From: Polyangiaceae bacterium
GTDB lineage: Bacteria > Myxococcota_A > Polyangia > Polyangiales > Polyangiaceae
Direction of reading: 5' to 3'
NCBI GenBank assembly: GCA_009781005.1
Contig: WQYX01000017.1
Span: 1 to 64,000 of the forward strand
Length of the DNA stretch: 64,000 nucleotides
A model generated the notes under the pieces. The model ran no database searches and was not told where the DNA came from. It was given only the letters and a program-made list of their open reading frames with translations. Positions 53,945 through 62,929 of the stretch are shown here, piece after piece. Numbering within the stretch: position 1 is the stretch's first letter; each line of letters starts with the position of its first letter. The position numbers and the translations under genes were made by a program.

Positions 53945-54244
53945 ATGTCCACCATGCACGACCCCTACTTGCGTGACGTTCGCGATGTCCGATTGCGCAA
54001 TACCGAAGAACCTAAAAGGCCGGCAACACCCAAGTGGGTTTGGCCGGTCGTGGCTCTCATTGCGCTTTCCTTGCTCGGATTCTTATTCGCGCGCGCCACG
54101 CATCACACGCCCGTCATGCCAGGACCGACGATGGAGCAACGCATGAACGAACCAATGGGCGTGCCTGATCGTCCGAACGAACCGATGCGTTCGCCCGATC
54201 AACCCGGTCAGCCCGGTTATCGGCAGCCCGGGTACGGACGCTAA
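53945..54244 (+). CDS. Small single-pass membrane protein
   Basis: 99 aa with one membrane helix (WVWPVVALIALSLLGFLFA, about 32-50), a basic/acidic cytosolic N-terminus and a Pro/Met/Gln-rich outer tail (PDQPGQPGYRQPGYGR). A purine-rich ribosome-binding stretch (GAGAAGAGGCAGAG) precedes the ATG. No family is recognised. It is divergent from the large kinase gene and is followed by palindromic repeats. Confidence 0.6.
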   Translation: MSTMHDPYLRDVRDVRLRNTEEPKRPATPKWVWPVVALIALSLLGFLFARATHHTPVMPGPTMEQRMNEPMGVPDRPNEPMRSPDQPGQPGYRQPGYGR

Positions 54245-54323
54245 CTGGGCAGACACCGAGGCCTGCCCCTACAGCCAATAACGCATTCTTCGTAGGGCGG
54301 CCCCCCGTGGCCGCCCTACACTC
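54242..54323. repeat. Palindromic repeats between convergent genes
   Basis: A strong hairpin GTAGGGCGGCC...GGCCGCCCTAC (54292-54319) related to the repeats at 101-176, preceded by a weaker GGGCAG/CTGCCC pair (54247-54270). It lies between the convergent membrane-protein and TrpB-like genes and may serve as a bidirectional transcript end. Confidence 0.6.
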
Positions 54324-54330
54324 GGGGAAC

Positions 54331-55701
54331 TCATTCAACACTCGGCAAGCCGCGGAGTGCCGTCTGGAGCTCGTCTTGGTCATATTCCTGATCGACGAGC
54401 TTGCCGGAAAGGTAATTTTGGTAAGCCGTCATGTCGAAGTGGCCATGACCGGAAAGATTGAACACGATGACTTCGGTGCGACCCTCGTACTTGCAACGCA
54501 GCGCCTCATCCATGGCAGCTTTCACGGCATGATTGGCTTCCGGTGCGGGGACGATTCCTTCATGACGCGCAAACAACACCCCCGCTTCGAAACATGCGGT
54601 CTGGTGATATGCGCGCGCTTCAATCAGGTTGAGCTCCTTCAGGTGACTGACAAGAGGGGACATCCCATGGTAACGCAAGCCACCAGCATGGAATCCGGCC
54701 GGCATAAACGTGGAACCTAGGGTGTGCATCTTGACGAGCGGCGTTAAATGGGCGGTGTCGCCGAAGTCGTAGGCATACTTTCCGCGCGTCAAACTGGGGC
54801 AACCAACGGGTTCCGCCGCGATGACGCGTCGCTTCTTCGAATTCGCACCACCTCGAAGTTGCATGCCAAGAAAAGGAAAGGCCATCCCTGCGAAGTTGCT
54901 GCCACCCCCTGCACATGCAATGACAATGTCAGGGTCTTCGCCCGCGAGCTCGAACTGGCGAATGGTCTCCTGGCCAACGATGGTTTGATGCAGCATGACG
55001 TGATTGAGTACGGAGCCAAGCGCATACTTGGTGTCTTCATGGAGGGCAGCAACTTCCACGGCCTCCGAAATCGCAATCCCGAGCGAGCCAAGGTGATTCG
55101 GATTTTTTTCCAGAATGGCCAAGCCCGATCGGGTGGACGAGCTGGGCGACGGAAGGCATTGCGCGCCGTAGGTCTCCATCAGCGCGCGCCGATATGGTTT
55201 TTGATCGTACGACACGCGAACTTGAAAAACGGTAATGTCCAAGTTGAACAAGCTGCCTGCGAAAGCGAGCGAGCAACCCCATTGGCCTGCACCGGTTTCC
55301 GTTGTAAGCTTCTTGACGCCTGCTTGTGCGTTGTACCAGGCCTGCGGGACAGCGGTATTCGGCTTATGGCTGCCTGCCGGTGATACGCCCTCGTACTTGT
55401 AATAGATATGCGCCGGTGTATCGAGCGCCTTTTCAAGACGTCGCGCTCTGTAGAGGGGGCTCGGTCTCCAAAGCCGAAATACTTCGCGCACGGGCTCGGG
55501 TATTTCGATGGTCCTCTCGACGGAGACTTCTTGTAAAATAAGCGATTTGGGAAATAACGGAGCCAGATCGTCCGGACCCAGCGGCTGCTTCGTGCCCGGG
55601 TGCAGCGGGGGCGGCAATGGCGTGGGCAGATCTGCCACGATGTTGTACCAATCCTTAGGCAGGTCCTTTTCATCGAGCAGAAACTTCGTTGTCGCGGGCA
55701 T
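54331..55701 (-). CDS. TrpB-like PLP enzyme (TrpB2 type)
   Basis: 456 aa. The PLP-binding Lys is in [16 protein letters not shown], with [14 protein letters not shown] after it and the phosphate-binding loop [10 protein letters not shown] near residue 255. The extended N-terminus ([20 protein letters not shown]..) and the R-P-[ST]-P-L substrate-loop segment are typical of TrpB2. TrpB2 enzymes make tryptophan from indole and serine and usually stand outside the trp operon without TrpA, as here. Divergent from thyA. Confidence 0.93.
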   Translation of the reverse strand: MPATTKFLLDEKDLPKDWYNIVADLPTPLPPPLHPGTKQPLGPDDLAPLFPKSLILQEVSVERTIEIPEPVREVFRLWRPSPLYRARRLEKALDTPAHIYYKYEGVSPAGSHKPNTAVPQAWYNAQAGVKKLTTETGAGQWGCSLAFAGSLFNLDITVFQVRVSYDQKPYRRALMETYGAQCLPSPSSSTRSGLAILEKNPNHLGSLGIAISEAVEVAALHEDTKYALGSVLNHVMLHQTIVGQETIRQFELAGEDPDIVIACAGGGSNFAGMAFPFLGMQLRGGANSKKRRVIAAEPVGCPSLTRGKYAYDFGDTAHLTPLVKMHTLGSTFMPAGFHAGGLRYHGMSPLVSHLKELNLIEARAYHQTACFEAGVLFARHEGIVPAPEANHAVKAAMDEALRCKYEGRTEVIVFNLSGHGHFDMTAYQNYLSGKLVDQEYDQDELQTALRGLPSVE

Positions 55702-55802
55702 TGATCTCTCTCCAGCTTTCCGGGTGGGCGAAGTGTATTCGGAAGCCCCAACTTATTTCCAGAACATCGTGGGCCATGTTCCCCACGGACGGTCACCGTG
55801 TT

Positions 55803-56666
55803 ATGTGGGCGCAGGTGGCCCTCGAGCAACCGTACCTCGATCTGCTTCGGCTCATTCTCGAGCGCGGCAAGGATCGTGCGGACCGCACGGGGACGGGCAC
55901 GCGCAGCATCTTTGGCCATCAGATGCGCTTCGATCTGCGTGAAGGCTTTCCGCTCCTCACGACGAAGAAGCTGCACCTGAAGTCCATCATCGTCGAACTG
56001 CTCTGGTTCCTCCGCGGCGAGACGCATGTCAAATCCTTGCAGGATGCAGGTGTCCGGATCTGGAACGAGTGGGCAACGGCTGAGCAGACCGCGCGTTTCG
56101 GGCGGATAGAGGGTGATCTCGGTCCCGTTTACGGCCACCAGTGGCGCAACTTCGGCGCAACCCTACGCAAAGATGGCAGCTACGAGGCGGACGGAGTCGA
56201 TCAACTTGCGCGCGTGCTGCGCGATATCCAACAAACTCCCGAGAGCCGGCGCCTTCTCGTCACAGGATGGAACCCCAAAGAAGCCGACCGCGTCGCGCTC
56301 CCGCCCTGCCATACGCTCTTTCAGTTCCACGTGCACGACGGCGAACTCTCCTGCCAGCTCTATCAGCGAAGCGCGGACGTGTTCCTCGGGGTGCCGTTCA
56401 ACATCGCGAGCTATGCCCTGCTTACGCAAATGGTGGCGCACGTCACGGGGCTCAAGCCAGGCGATTTCATTCATTCCTTCGGAGATGCCCACCTTTACAA
56501 AAACCACTTCGAGCAGGCAAGACTCCAACTTTCGCGCGAGCCTCGCAGAGCGCCGCGCATGATTCTGAATCCACGGGTGACCGACCTGTTTTCGTTCTGC
56601 TACGAAGACTTTACGCTCGAAGCCTACGACCCGCACCCGCACATCCCAGCCGAGGTGTCGGTATGA
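55803..56666 (+). CDS. thyA: Thymidylate synthase ThyA
   Basis: About 287 aa from ATG 55803; ATG 55776 in frame is an alternative. Conserved stretches are [74 protein letters not shown] with the catalytic Cys, [20 protein letters not shown] and GDAHLYKNH. It methylates dUMP with methylene-tetrahydrofolate, giving dTMP and dihydrofolate. The stop overlaps the folA start by 4 bp, so the enzyme that recycles dihydrofolate is made with it. Confidence 0.97.
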   Translation: MWAQVALEQPYLDLLRLILERGKDRADRTGTGTRSIFGHQMRFDLREGFPLLTTKKLHLKSIIVELLWFLRGETHVKSLQDAGVRIWNEWATAEQTARFGRIEGDLGPVYGHQWRNFGATLRKDGSYEADGVDQLARVLRDIQQTPESRRLLVTGWNPKEADRVALPPCHTLFQFHVHDGELSCQLYQRSADVFLGVPFNIASYALLTQMVAHVTGLKPGDFIHSFGDAHLYKNHFEQARLQLSREPRRAPRMILNPRVTDLFSFCYEDFTLEAYDPHPHIPAEVSV

Positions 56667-57142
56667 TCTCGCGCGCACCCCTCGCGCTCATCGTGGCCGT
56701 TGCCGAGGGAGGCGTGATTGGGAAAGATGGGAAATTGCCATTTCGCGTCCCTGAGGACCTGCGCCATTTCAAAAATACGACCATGGGTCATGCCATTATC
56801 ATGGGTCGAAAGACGTACGAGTCCATCGGCAGGGCATTGCCAGGACGGAGAAACATCGTCGTCAGCCGCACACCCGGATATTCTGCGGAAGGATGCGAAG
56901 TTGCTTCGTCGCTCGAAGAGGCCGTGATGCTCGCTCGGACAACCGACGAGGAGCCGCACGTCATTGGCGGAGGCGCAATCTATGAAGCCGCACTGCCATT
57001 CGCGACACGGATTTATCTAACGAGAATACATGCCAGGTACGAGGGTGATACCTTCTTTCCGCCGCTCGATCGAGAGTGGCGCGAAGTTGCCCGTCACCGC
57101 GGCGAGTCGGAAGGGGTGGAGTTCGTCACGCTCGAAAGGTAG
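56663..57142 (+). CDS. folA: Dihydrofolate reductase
   Basis: 159 aa. [33 protein letters not shown] carries the usual N-terminal strand, loop and acidic active-site residue (PEDL), followed by [24 protein letters not shown] and [13 protein letters not shown] for NADPH binding, with D-T-F-F-P near the C-terminus. It reduces dihydrofolate to tetrahydrofolate. GAGGTG precedes the ATG, which overlaps the thyA stop as ATGA. Phe replaces the usual Trp of the LPW motif (KLPFRVPED). Confidence 0.96.
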   Translation: MISRAPLALIVAVAEGGVIGKDGKLPFRVPEDLRHFKNTTMGHAIIMGRKTYESIGRALPGRRNIVVSRTPGYSAEGCEVASSLEEAVMLARTTDEEPHVIGGGAIYEAALPFATRIYLTRIHARYEGDTFFPPLDREWREVARHRGESEGVEFVTLER

Positions 57143-57190
57143 CGTGAGCCCGTCCTCCGCATGCGCCCGATCCTTCCTCTCCACGCCACC

Positions 57191-57514
57191 ATGACGAAAA
57201 GCGTTGCCGCGTTGCTGTCCGTCCTGCTCGTTGCGGCTGCGTGCGTGAGGCCGGAGCCAAAAACGCCGGTCGCAGAGTGCGTGAAGAAGTGCTCGGACGT
57301 CGCGGCGAGCCAGTGTTCGAGCGCCGAATGCGAGCGCGGTTGTGAGTTCATTCTCGACCGAGTCGTCGAGCGTGAGACCAATCAGGTGCTCGCATGCGTT
57401 GCTCGCGGGCCGCGCCGCTGTGGAGACGTCGTGTGGGCCCATTGCGCCGTGCACGTTGGCGTGCATGCCGACGGCGGCCCCCCTGCACCGCCACCACCAA
57501 GTGAGGATGATTGA
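57191..57514 (+). CDS. Small Cys-rich lipoprotein
   Basis: About 107 aa from ATG 57191 (an ATG at 57161 would add ten residues before the signal peptide). The signal ends VAAAC. The mature part has eight cysteines (CVKKCSDV, QCSSAECERGCEF, LACVARGPRRCGD, AHCAV), suggesting disulphides, and ends in a Pro-rich acidic tail. No family recognised. The last codons overlap the TTG start of the next gene. Confidence 0.6.
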   Translation: MTKSVAALLSVLLVAAACVRPEPKTPVAECVKKCSDVAASQCSSAECERGCEFILDRVVERETNQVLACVARGPRRCGDVVWAHCAVHVGVHADGGPPAPPPPSEDD

Positions 57515-58377
57515 TTCTCAGGGTTCAAGACGACAGAAAGCGCGATCTTTTGTTCGGCGCAGCACCGAAGCGCGTGGTGTCGCTCGTGCCGAGTGAAACG
57601 TACAACGTTGCGGCCATCGGTTGTGGCGGCTCGTTGGTTGGGCGCACGGACTATTGCGAGCTTCCGCGAGATCTGTGCGGCGCGCTGCCAAGCGTCGGTG
57701 GACCCAAGAACCCAAGGCTCGAAGCGATCGTCACGCTCGAACCGGATCTCGTTCTGGCCAATCAAGAAGAGAACACGAAGAGCGACCTCGAAGCGCTCGC
57801 GCAACGAGGACTCAAGGTGTTCGTTGCTTTTCCGAGGCGGGTCGCGGACGCCGTGGCGCACCTCGCGCGGCTCGCTCGCATCTTTCGCGTCGATCGCCAT
57901 CCAACCGCGCGCACACTGATCAAACAAGGCTACGAGATGGTCCGCGACGCGGAGGATGCACGCGCGGCGGCTCGCCCGCCAAAGACGTTCTGCCCGATCT
58001 GGATGGAACCACTCGTGACCATCCGAGGCGACACATTCATCAGCGATGTGCTCGATCTCGCGGGAGCCGCCAACGTCTTCGCACGTCGAGAGCGCAACCT
58101 TTCGGTTGCGTGCGATCGCGACGATCGTTACCCGCGCGTGACGATGGAGCAAATCGTGGCTGCTGCGCCCGAACTCGTTCTCCTGCCGAGCGAGCCCCAC
58201 GCATTCACGGAACAAGACGCGGATGTCTTTCGCAAAGCTCCAATCCCTGCGGCGAAACACGGCGCCATCGTGCACGTGGACGGCAAAGATCTGTGTTGGT
58301 ACGGCGCGCGGACCATCGAGGGATTCTCGCGTGTACGCGCCGTCATCGACGCCCACCGCGCCCGCATAAAAGCATGA
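57511..58377 (+). CDS. BtuF-like metal-chelate-binding protein without signal peptide
   Basis: 288 aa from TTG 57511. It has the helical-backbone substrate-binding fold of class III ABC receptors: PKRVVSLVPSETYNVAAIGCGGSLVGRTDYCE, LEAIVTLEPDLVLANQEEN, DVLDLAGAANVFA and EQIVAAAPELVLLPSEPHAF. Relatives bind cobalamin or ferric siderophores in the periplasm, but no signal peptide or lipobox is visible, and no ABC permease or ATPase is adjacent. It may be a cytosolic binding protein, or its export may use the upstream lipoprotein gene's product in some way; both are open. Confidence 0.8.
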   Translation: MILRVQDDRKRDLLFGAAPKRVVSLVPSETYNVAAIGCGGSLVGRTDYCELPRDLCGALPSVGGPKNPRLEAIVTLEPDLVLANQEENTKSDLEALAQRGLKVFVAFPRRVADAVAHLARLARIFRVDRHPTARTLIKQGYEMVRDAEDARAAARPPKTFCPIWMEPLVTIRGDTFISDVLDLAGAANVFARRERNLSVACDRDDRYPRVTMEQIVAAAPELVLLPSEPHAFTEQDADVFRKAPIPAAKHGAIVHVDGKDLCWYGARTIEGFSRVRAVIDAHRARIKA

Positions 58378-58736
58378 AAAGCATGAATCTTGGACGTCGT
58401 CCGATTCATGCTACCGTGACCGTCGTGAACGTCGACAGAGTCGAGAGGCTGATGGAGCAGGTCTTGTCCGAGGTGCAAGATTTTCGTCTGACTACCTCGG
58501 ACCAATTTCATAGACTCGAGATGCGGATCGACAGGCTCGACGCCAAGATCGACCGAGTCCATGAGGAACTGAGCGCCAGGATCGACCGCGTCCATGAGGA
58601 ACTGAGCGCCAGGATCGACCGCGTCGCACAAGACGTGAAGCTGACCCAGCGGGCCGTCTTGGAGGTTTCTGACGAGGTAAAGCGACTCGACAACCATGAA
58701 GTGCGCCTCGTCGCCCTCGAAGGAGCAGCGCAGTAG
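58374..58736 (+). CDS. Small coiled-coil protein with internal 33-bp repeats
   Basis: 120 aa, ATG overlapping the previous stop by 4 bp. Residues about 20-115 are a continuous heptad-rich coiled coil. The unit RIDRVHEELSA is repeated exactly twice (33 bp each) and followed by a diverged third, giving a region of repeating Ile-Asp-Arg and Glu-Glu-Leu. Probably forms a dimeric rod; function unknown. Confidence 0.6.
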   Translation: MKSMNLGRRPIHATVTVVNVDRVERLMEQVLSEVQDFRLTTSDQFHRLEMRIDRLDAKIDRVHEELSARIDRVHEELSARIDRVAQDVKLTQRAVLEVSDEVKRLDNHEVRLVALEGAAQ

Positions 58737-58756
58737 GCCGCTTCAAGTTGACGAAA
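58737..58756 (+). repeat. Fragment of dispersed repeat family C
   Basis: GGCCGCTTCAAGTTGACGA resembles the CCGCTTTCAAGTTGAC end of family C. It overlaps the 3' end of the opposite-strand acetyltransferase gene, whose last codons therefore derive from it. Confidence 0.35.
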
Positions 58757-59336
58757 GCGTGCTGCGGGGATCGGTCAGAAGCAGCCCGAAGACCGCGTGA
58801 TCGAGCCAGCGGCCGTTGCAGCGTTCGGCCTGGCGCGCGATTCCCTCGAAACGGAAACCCAAGCGCGCGATGACGCCGAGCGAAGCGTGGTTGTCGGTCG
58901 CCGCTGCCACACGAATGCGATGCGCGTTGACGGGTCCGAACGTCCAGTCGATGACGGCGCACCCCGCCTCGGTCATCAGGCCCCGTCCGCACAAGTCAAC
59001 GCGAAGCCAGTAACCGAGCTCGACGCTCTCGTGCAAGTGAGCGAAAGACTCCAGACCGATGACGCCAAGAAACTTGCGAGTCATCTTGTCGCGGATGACG
59101 AAGCGGCACGCGCGCGCAGCATCCCAATCGGACGCACTCGCCTCGGCGTAACGTGCGCTCGAATCGAGATCGGTATTGAACGGCACCCATGGCAGCCACG
59201 GCTCGAGGTGCGCGCGCGAGCCCTCGACGGCGATCCAAAAATCGCGAGAGTCCGTCGCGTCGAGTGGATGCATCATGAGCCGCCGTGTTTCGAGCGGCCG
59301 CAAGCGAAGCCCGGATCGAGGGGGGACGACGAGCAC
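58743..59336 (-). CDS. GNAT-family N-acetyltransferase (RimL-like)
   Basis: About 197 aa from GTG 59336; an ATG at 59399 would overlap the upstream gene by 53 bp. LRPLETRRLMMHPLDATDSRDFW, FLGVIGLESFAHLHESVELGYWL, GRGLMTEAGCAVIDWTFGPVNAHRI and NHASLGVIARLGFRFEGIAR are the four conserved parts of the RimJ/RimL-type GNAT fold, the third binding acetyl-CoA. It acetylates a protein N-terminus or small amine; the substrate is unknown. Confidence 0.85.
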   Translation of the reverse strand: MLVVPPRSGLRLRPLETRRLMMHPLDATDSRDFWIAVEGSRAHLEPWLPWVPFNTDLDSSARYAEASASDWDAARACRFVIRDKMTRKFLGVIGLESFAHLHESVELGYWLRVDLCGRGLMTEAGCAVIDWTFGPVNAHRIRVAAATDNHASLGVIARLGFRFEGIARQAERCNGRWLDHAVFGLLLTDPRSTLSST

Positions 59337-59346
59337 GAAAGGGAAC

Positions 59347-59724
59347 CTAAGCGGTATGGGGTCTGCCCCGCAGAGGAGGCAGGCACGGATACGCGTCAAC
59401 CATGGCCTTCGTTGGACGTTCGATGCGCTCGACGGTGCTCGTCACGAGATCGCGTCCGTCGGCGGTGAAGTAAAGCGCCTCGCCCGGGAGGGGATCGCCC
59501 GCGTTCGGGATGATGGCGCCATTGCCGTAAAACTTCAGCCCGCCATGAAGGCGGTGGCGTATCGCGAGGTGGCCGCGCAGAAAATCACCCGAGCGCCGAT
59601 CACGAACGGCAACGCAGAAATCGTCGCGAAAGTGATATTCGGTGTTTCGTGTCACGTAGACGCGATGACGACGGCGTTCGGGGACGCTGCCGTCCCTGCT
59701 TCGAGCCTTTGCGGCTTCTGCCAT
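59347..59724 (-). CDS. Conserved-looking hypothetical protein
   Basis: 125 aa with a strong ribosome-binding site (AAGGAGGAAA, about 8 bp before the ATG). A basic N-terminus leads to VTRNTEYHFRDDFCVAVRDR, GHLAIRHRLHGGLKFY and GEALYFTADGRDLVTSTVERI, a mainly beta-strand pattern. No known family recognised. It precedes the acetyltransferase gene on the same strand by about 10 bp. Confidence 0.6.
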   Translation of the reverse strand: MAEAAKARSRDGSVPERRRHRVYVTRNTEYHFRDDFCVAVRDRRSGDFLRGHLAIRHRLHGGLKFYGNGAIIPNAGDPLPGEALYFTADGRDLVTSTVERIERPTKAMVDAYPCLPPLRGRPHTA

Positions 59725-59790
59725 GACGGATTTCCTCCTTCACGACATCGTTTGCCGGTACGCCTCGCAGGGCCAAATTAGTTGCGTTGA

Positions 59791-59908
59791 CCGCTTTCGA
59801 TTTGCCGCGATCTCATCGTTGGGGCCTGCGGTGCGGTCCTCAAAGCCTTCGAGGCTGTTCCGGTCCGCTCCTCGGCCCCGCCTCGACCTCGCGTCAACTT
59901 GAAAGCGG
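59791..59908 (-). repeat. Dispersed repeat family C, full inverted copy
   Basis: Reverse complement of the copy at 41562-41680 over its whole length with few differences, with ends CCGCTTTCGATTTGCCGCGA and CGTCAACTTGAAAGCGG. It lies between two minus-strand genes. Confidence 0.8.
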
Positions 59909-59923
59909 TTTTATCGAAAGCGA

Positions 59924-60568
59924 TCACGGGCGCATGGATCGAGGATCGATGGATGCGTTCGCCACGGCATTCGAGAACACGATGTCAACGCTGTCGGCCT
60001 TGCCTTCGAACAAGCGCGCACGCATCGGCACGACGAGCCCCTTGTCCATCGTCATGGAGAATCCTCGCACGGCGGCCGCTGTGTCTTTCGCAGTGCCGGA
60101 GATCTCGACGTCACTCGCGCCACGCGAGCCCGAAAGATCGTAGCGTTCCCGCAGCGACGCGAGATCGCCTCCGAGAAGTGCACGAAGATCGGAAAGGCCA
60201 CGCGCAACACGATCGCCGGTGGTAGGCAAAGTCGCCTTCGACGATCGCGTGCGGTACGACAGGCCCTCGGGGCCGACCCAGTAGATGACGTCGTCAGGCG
60301 GCAAGAGCTCCCACCGCAGTCGATCAGGCGCGACCATCGAGAGTTTGCCCGTTGACTTCACGCTCGTCAGAAAAAGGGCCATCTTGCGCTCTTGCGTGAA
60401 GTCGGCTTGCAACGTCTTGACCGACGCGCGAGCCGCGGCGATGTCCGAGAGCACGCGATCGAGCTTTGGGCCCTCGAGCTTTTCGCGCGCGGGCTCGTCT
60501 GCCAACACCTGCGCCGCTGCGAAGAACGCAAGCGCGCCGAAGGTGAACTCACGGCGTCCAAATTTCAT
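59924..60568 (-). CDS. lolA: LolA-like outer-membrane lipoprotein carrier
   Basis: 214 aa. A twin-arginine-like or Sec signal (GRREFTFGALAFFAAAQVLA) precedes the mature protein. VKTLQADFTQERKMALFLTSVKSTGKLSMVAPDRLRWEL is the LolA signature, with Arg/Trp in the strand that lines the lipid pocket. GGAGGT lies upstream. LolA shuttles lipoproteins across the periplasm; a shorter homologue could serve other lipids. Its ATG overlaps the stop of the C45 hydrolase gene. Confidence 0.82.
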   Translation of the reverse strand: MKFGRREFTFGALAFFAAAQVLADEPAREKLEGPKLDRVLSDIAAARASVKTLQADFTQERKMALFLTSVKSTGKLSMVAPDRLRWELLPPDDVIYWVGPEGLSYRTRSSKATLPTTGDRVARGLSDLRALLGGDLASLRERYDLSGSRGASDVEISGTAKDTAAAVRGFSMTMDKGLVVPMRARLFEGKADSVDIVFSNAVANASIDPRSMRP

Positions 60569-62103
60569 CGATCGCTACCTCCCGTGATCTTCTCTTCGCC
60601 GAGCAGCGGCCCCCCCGCGCGCGCGCGACCTTCCGTGTATCTTGCATCATTGAACACCTCGTCCGGACCGATCGCGAGTTCGGTCGCGACGAGCGGTGGG
60701 CCGTCGGTCACGGCGACGATAGGCCCGAGCGCGATCTTCACGAAGCGCCCCGAAAGATGGGGACCTTCGGAGACCCAGAGCGCCTTGTCCGCGAGATCGA
60801 AGACGACGCCGTGGGTGGCGATGAGTGCGTCGACGCTTCTTCGATCTCCGATCTTGCACGCAACGCCGCCTGCGCACGCGTGATCGCGAAGCATCTCGAC
60901 CGCGCGTTCGACCGTTGCGGTCCCCTCCCCGACATCGCGGAGCAACTCGTCGACACGCGCGCGCCGCGCGAGCGTGGTGGTTGTCTGCTCCACGCGCACG
61001 TTGCTCGGATCTTCCGCGAGAGGGCCTTCGAAGTGATTCGTGACAGCCACGCGCGCCGGATCGGCATTGTTGCGGACGAAAGATTCTGCGCCCGGCGCGC
61101 GCTCGACGATCGCGAAGCTCCCTTTTGCATCACCCAAAAAAACGATATGCGAGACCATTACGCTTTGCGCCGAGAGAATGGCAATGGCCTCGGCGGTGTC
61201 GTGCGCTTTCGAGAGCACCTCGCGCAGCGAGAACACGACGGGCATCCCGGTGGTCAGGGGCTCGCGCGCGCGCGCACCGTTGACGGCGACCGCAACGCCC
61301 TCGGCGTTCATGCCCGTGAGCACACCAACGAGCCCCGGCCACGCCACGCTTGCAAACGGAATGCGGCCCTCTTCGCGCACGACGAAGACGGCTTTGTCGC
61401 GATCGAAGATGTCGGCGGCCTCGAAGTCGAATGCGCGCGCGAAAAGCGGGTGGCCATCCGCGGTCGCCGCCGGGCCGAGACCAAACGCCGTGCAACCAGA
61501 CAGTTGCGGTCCGCGTGGCTGATTCTGGCTCGCGGGGCTCGGCCCCGTGCCGAGCAGCGGCGAACGCTCGAAACTCAGGGCGATGTCGTAGAGCGCATGC
61601 AAGAACACCATGCGCGTATACGTTGGCATGTGCGCCGCGTACGGATCGGGCGTAAACGTGTGCGCTTGGGCCGCGAGCTCGCGCTGCCGCGGCTCGGGGA
61701 TGCCTCGCCAGACGTTGCGGTATCGAACGCGGCCAACGTCGAACATCAACGTGCGCACCACACCGATGGGCACGAGGTGCTCGAAGCCGTCCCATAGAAC
61801 AGCCTCGTTCTTCGTCATATGTTCGCGCAAGAGCGCAGTGTGCTCAGCCCCTATCTCCGCAGGCGTACCCGCGAGGTTCACCACGCGAACGCCCCGGCCA
61901 CCGCGATCGCCATAGAGCTTCGTCCAACCTTTGCCTGCGAAGCGAACGGCGCCTTCATCCTTCACCGAGATCGCGACTGGATCCGTCACCGGCGGTTCGA
62001 TTCGCGTTGCGCGATCGATCACGACATGCGCAAAAATCGGCGCGAGAAGCACGAGGCCCAACGCGACGAGTTTCTTTTTATGACGCCGCACGAACACCCT
62101 CAC
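60565..62103 (-). CDS. C45-family acyltransferase/hydrolase with membrane anchor
   Basis: 512 aa, GTG start. An N-terminal membrane helix (KKLVALGLVLLAPIFAHVVI) is followed by the C45 (acyl-CoA:6-aminopenicillanate acyltransferase-like) fold. LSGCTAFGLGPAATADGHPLFARAFDF holds the probable autoprocessing nucleophile Cys, and VLTGMNAEGVAVAVNGAR and IVFLGDAKGSFAIVE are typical of NTN-hydrolases. Translation is coupled to lolA, suggesting a role in lipid or lipoprotein handling in the envelope. Substrate unknown. Confidence 0.8.
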   Translation of the reverse strand: MRVFVRRHKKKLVALGLVLLAPIFAHVVIDRATRIEPPVTDPVAISVKDEGAVRFAGKGWTKLYGDRGGRGVRVVNLAGTPAEIGAEHTALLREHMTKNEAVLWDGFEHLVPIGVVRTLMFDVGRVRYRNVWRGIPEPRQRELAAQAHTFTPDPYAAHMPTYTRMVFLHALYDIALSFERSPLLGTGPSPASQNQPRGPQLSGCTAFGLGPAATADGHPLFARAFDFEAADIFDRDKAVFVVREEGRIPFASVAWPGLVGVLTGMNAEGVAVAVNGARAREPLTTGMPVVFSLREVLSKAHDTAEAIAILSAQSVMVSHIVFLGDAKGSFAIVERAPGAESFVRNNADPARVAVTNHFEGPLAEDPSNVRVEQTTTTLARRARVDELLRDVGEGTATVERAVEMLRDHACAGGVACKIGDRRSVDALIATHGVVFDLADKALWVSEGPHLSGRFVKIALGPIVAVTDGPPLVATELAIGPDEVFNDARYTEGRARAGGPLLGEEKITGGSDR

Positions 62104-62112
62104 GCTTCCCTC

Positions 62113-62146
62113 TATACCGCTTTCAAGTTAACGCGAGGTCGAGGCC
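62113..62146 (+). repeat. Fragment of dispersed repeat family C
   Basis: TACCGCTTTCAAGTTAACGC followed by GAGGTCGAGGCC matches one end of family C. It fills the gap between the GT2 and C45 genes. Confidence 0.55.
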
Positions 62147-62148
62147 GG

Positions 62149-62874
62149 TTAGGCCTGCATTGCGCGCTCGCCGAGAGCGGCAACGACGGTGCGGATGATG
62201 CGCCACGGATCACGCGGAACGCGGAAGTGGGTCACGCGATCTTCGGGGTAGAGGACAAGGATGGACTCTTCGACAATGGGGACACCATCCCAGGCTGCAC
62301 GAAGCAGCACCTCGCCCTCGAAGTCGAAACCATCACCGCGCGCTCCGAGTGCGAGCGTTCGCTGAATGGGATAACGACGCAAACCGCACTGCGTATCGAG
62401 CAGCCGAACCCCCGCGAAGCGCGAGAGGAAGAAATTCGAGATGCCATTGGACATCTGATTTTGCTTCGGCGCGCCCGCTCGATCGAGATCACGAATGCCG
62501 AGCACGAGAGATCCGGGATGGGTCGAAGCCAGAAGGACACGGCGCGCTTCACCTCCCGGATGCTGCCCATCGGCATCCACCGTGAGTGCAACCTCTCGGT
62601 TGCATGCTAACGCCGTGGCGAAGCCAGTTCGCAGGGCTGCGCCCTTGCCTCGATTTCTCCCATGCGAGATGAGCTCGCAGCCAAGCTCCTTTGCAACGGC
62701 TGCCGTGCGGTCCCGCGAGCCATCGTCGACAACGACGATGTTGGACTCGAGCTCTGGGATCTGCGCACGCAAGTCCCGAACGACTGCGCCGAGTGTCTTT
62801 TCCGCATCAAAGGCGGGCACGACCACGCACGCGCGGGCGAGCCACGCGGGGCTCTCGTGAAAAGCATGCGTCAT
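62149..62874 (-). CDS. GT2 glycosyltransferase (dolichyl-phosphate mannosyltransferase-like)
   Basis: About 241 aa from ATG 62874. ACVVVPAFDAEKTLGAVVRDL, NIVVVDDGSRDRT, GKGAALRTGFATAL and VDADGQHP give the GT-A fold with its DxD-type motif, and FFLSRFAGVRLLDTQCGLRRY and GDGFDFEGEVLLRA are typical of DPM1/Ppm-like enzymes. No membrane helices. It probably transfers a sugar from a nucleotide to a polyprenyl phosphate or glycolipid. It is divergent from ybeY. Confidence 0.88.
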   Translation of the reverse strand: MTHAFHESPAWLARACVVVPAFDAEKTLGAVVRDLRAQIPELESNIVVVDDGSRDRTAAVAKELGCELISHGRNRGKGAALRTGFATALACNREVALTVDADGQHPGGEARRVLLASTHPGSLVLGIRDLDRAGAPKQNQMSNGISNFFLSRFAGVRLLDTQCGLRRYPIQRTLALGARGDGFDFEGEVLLRAAWDGVPIVEESILVLYPEDRVTHFRVPRDPWRIIRTVVAALGERAMQA

Positions 62875-62929
62875 CGCCTGCCATTTTCGCACGTTGACCA
62901 TCACATGTGCAAAGGCTAGCCAGCCGCCC

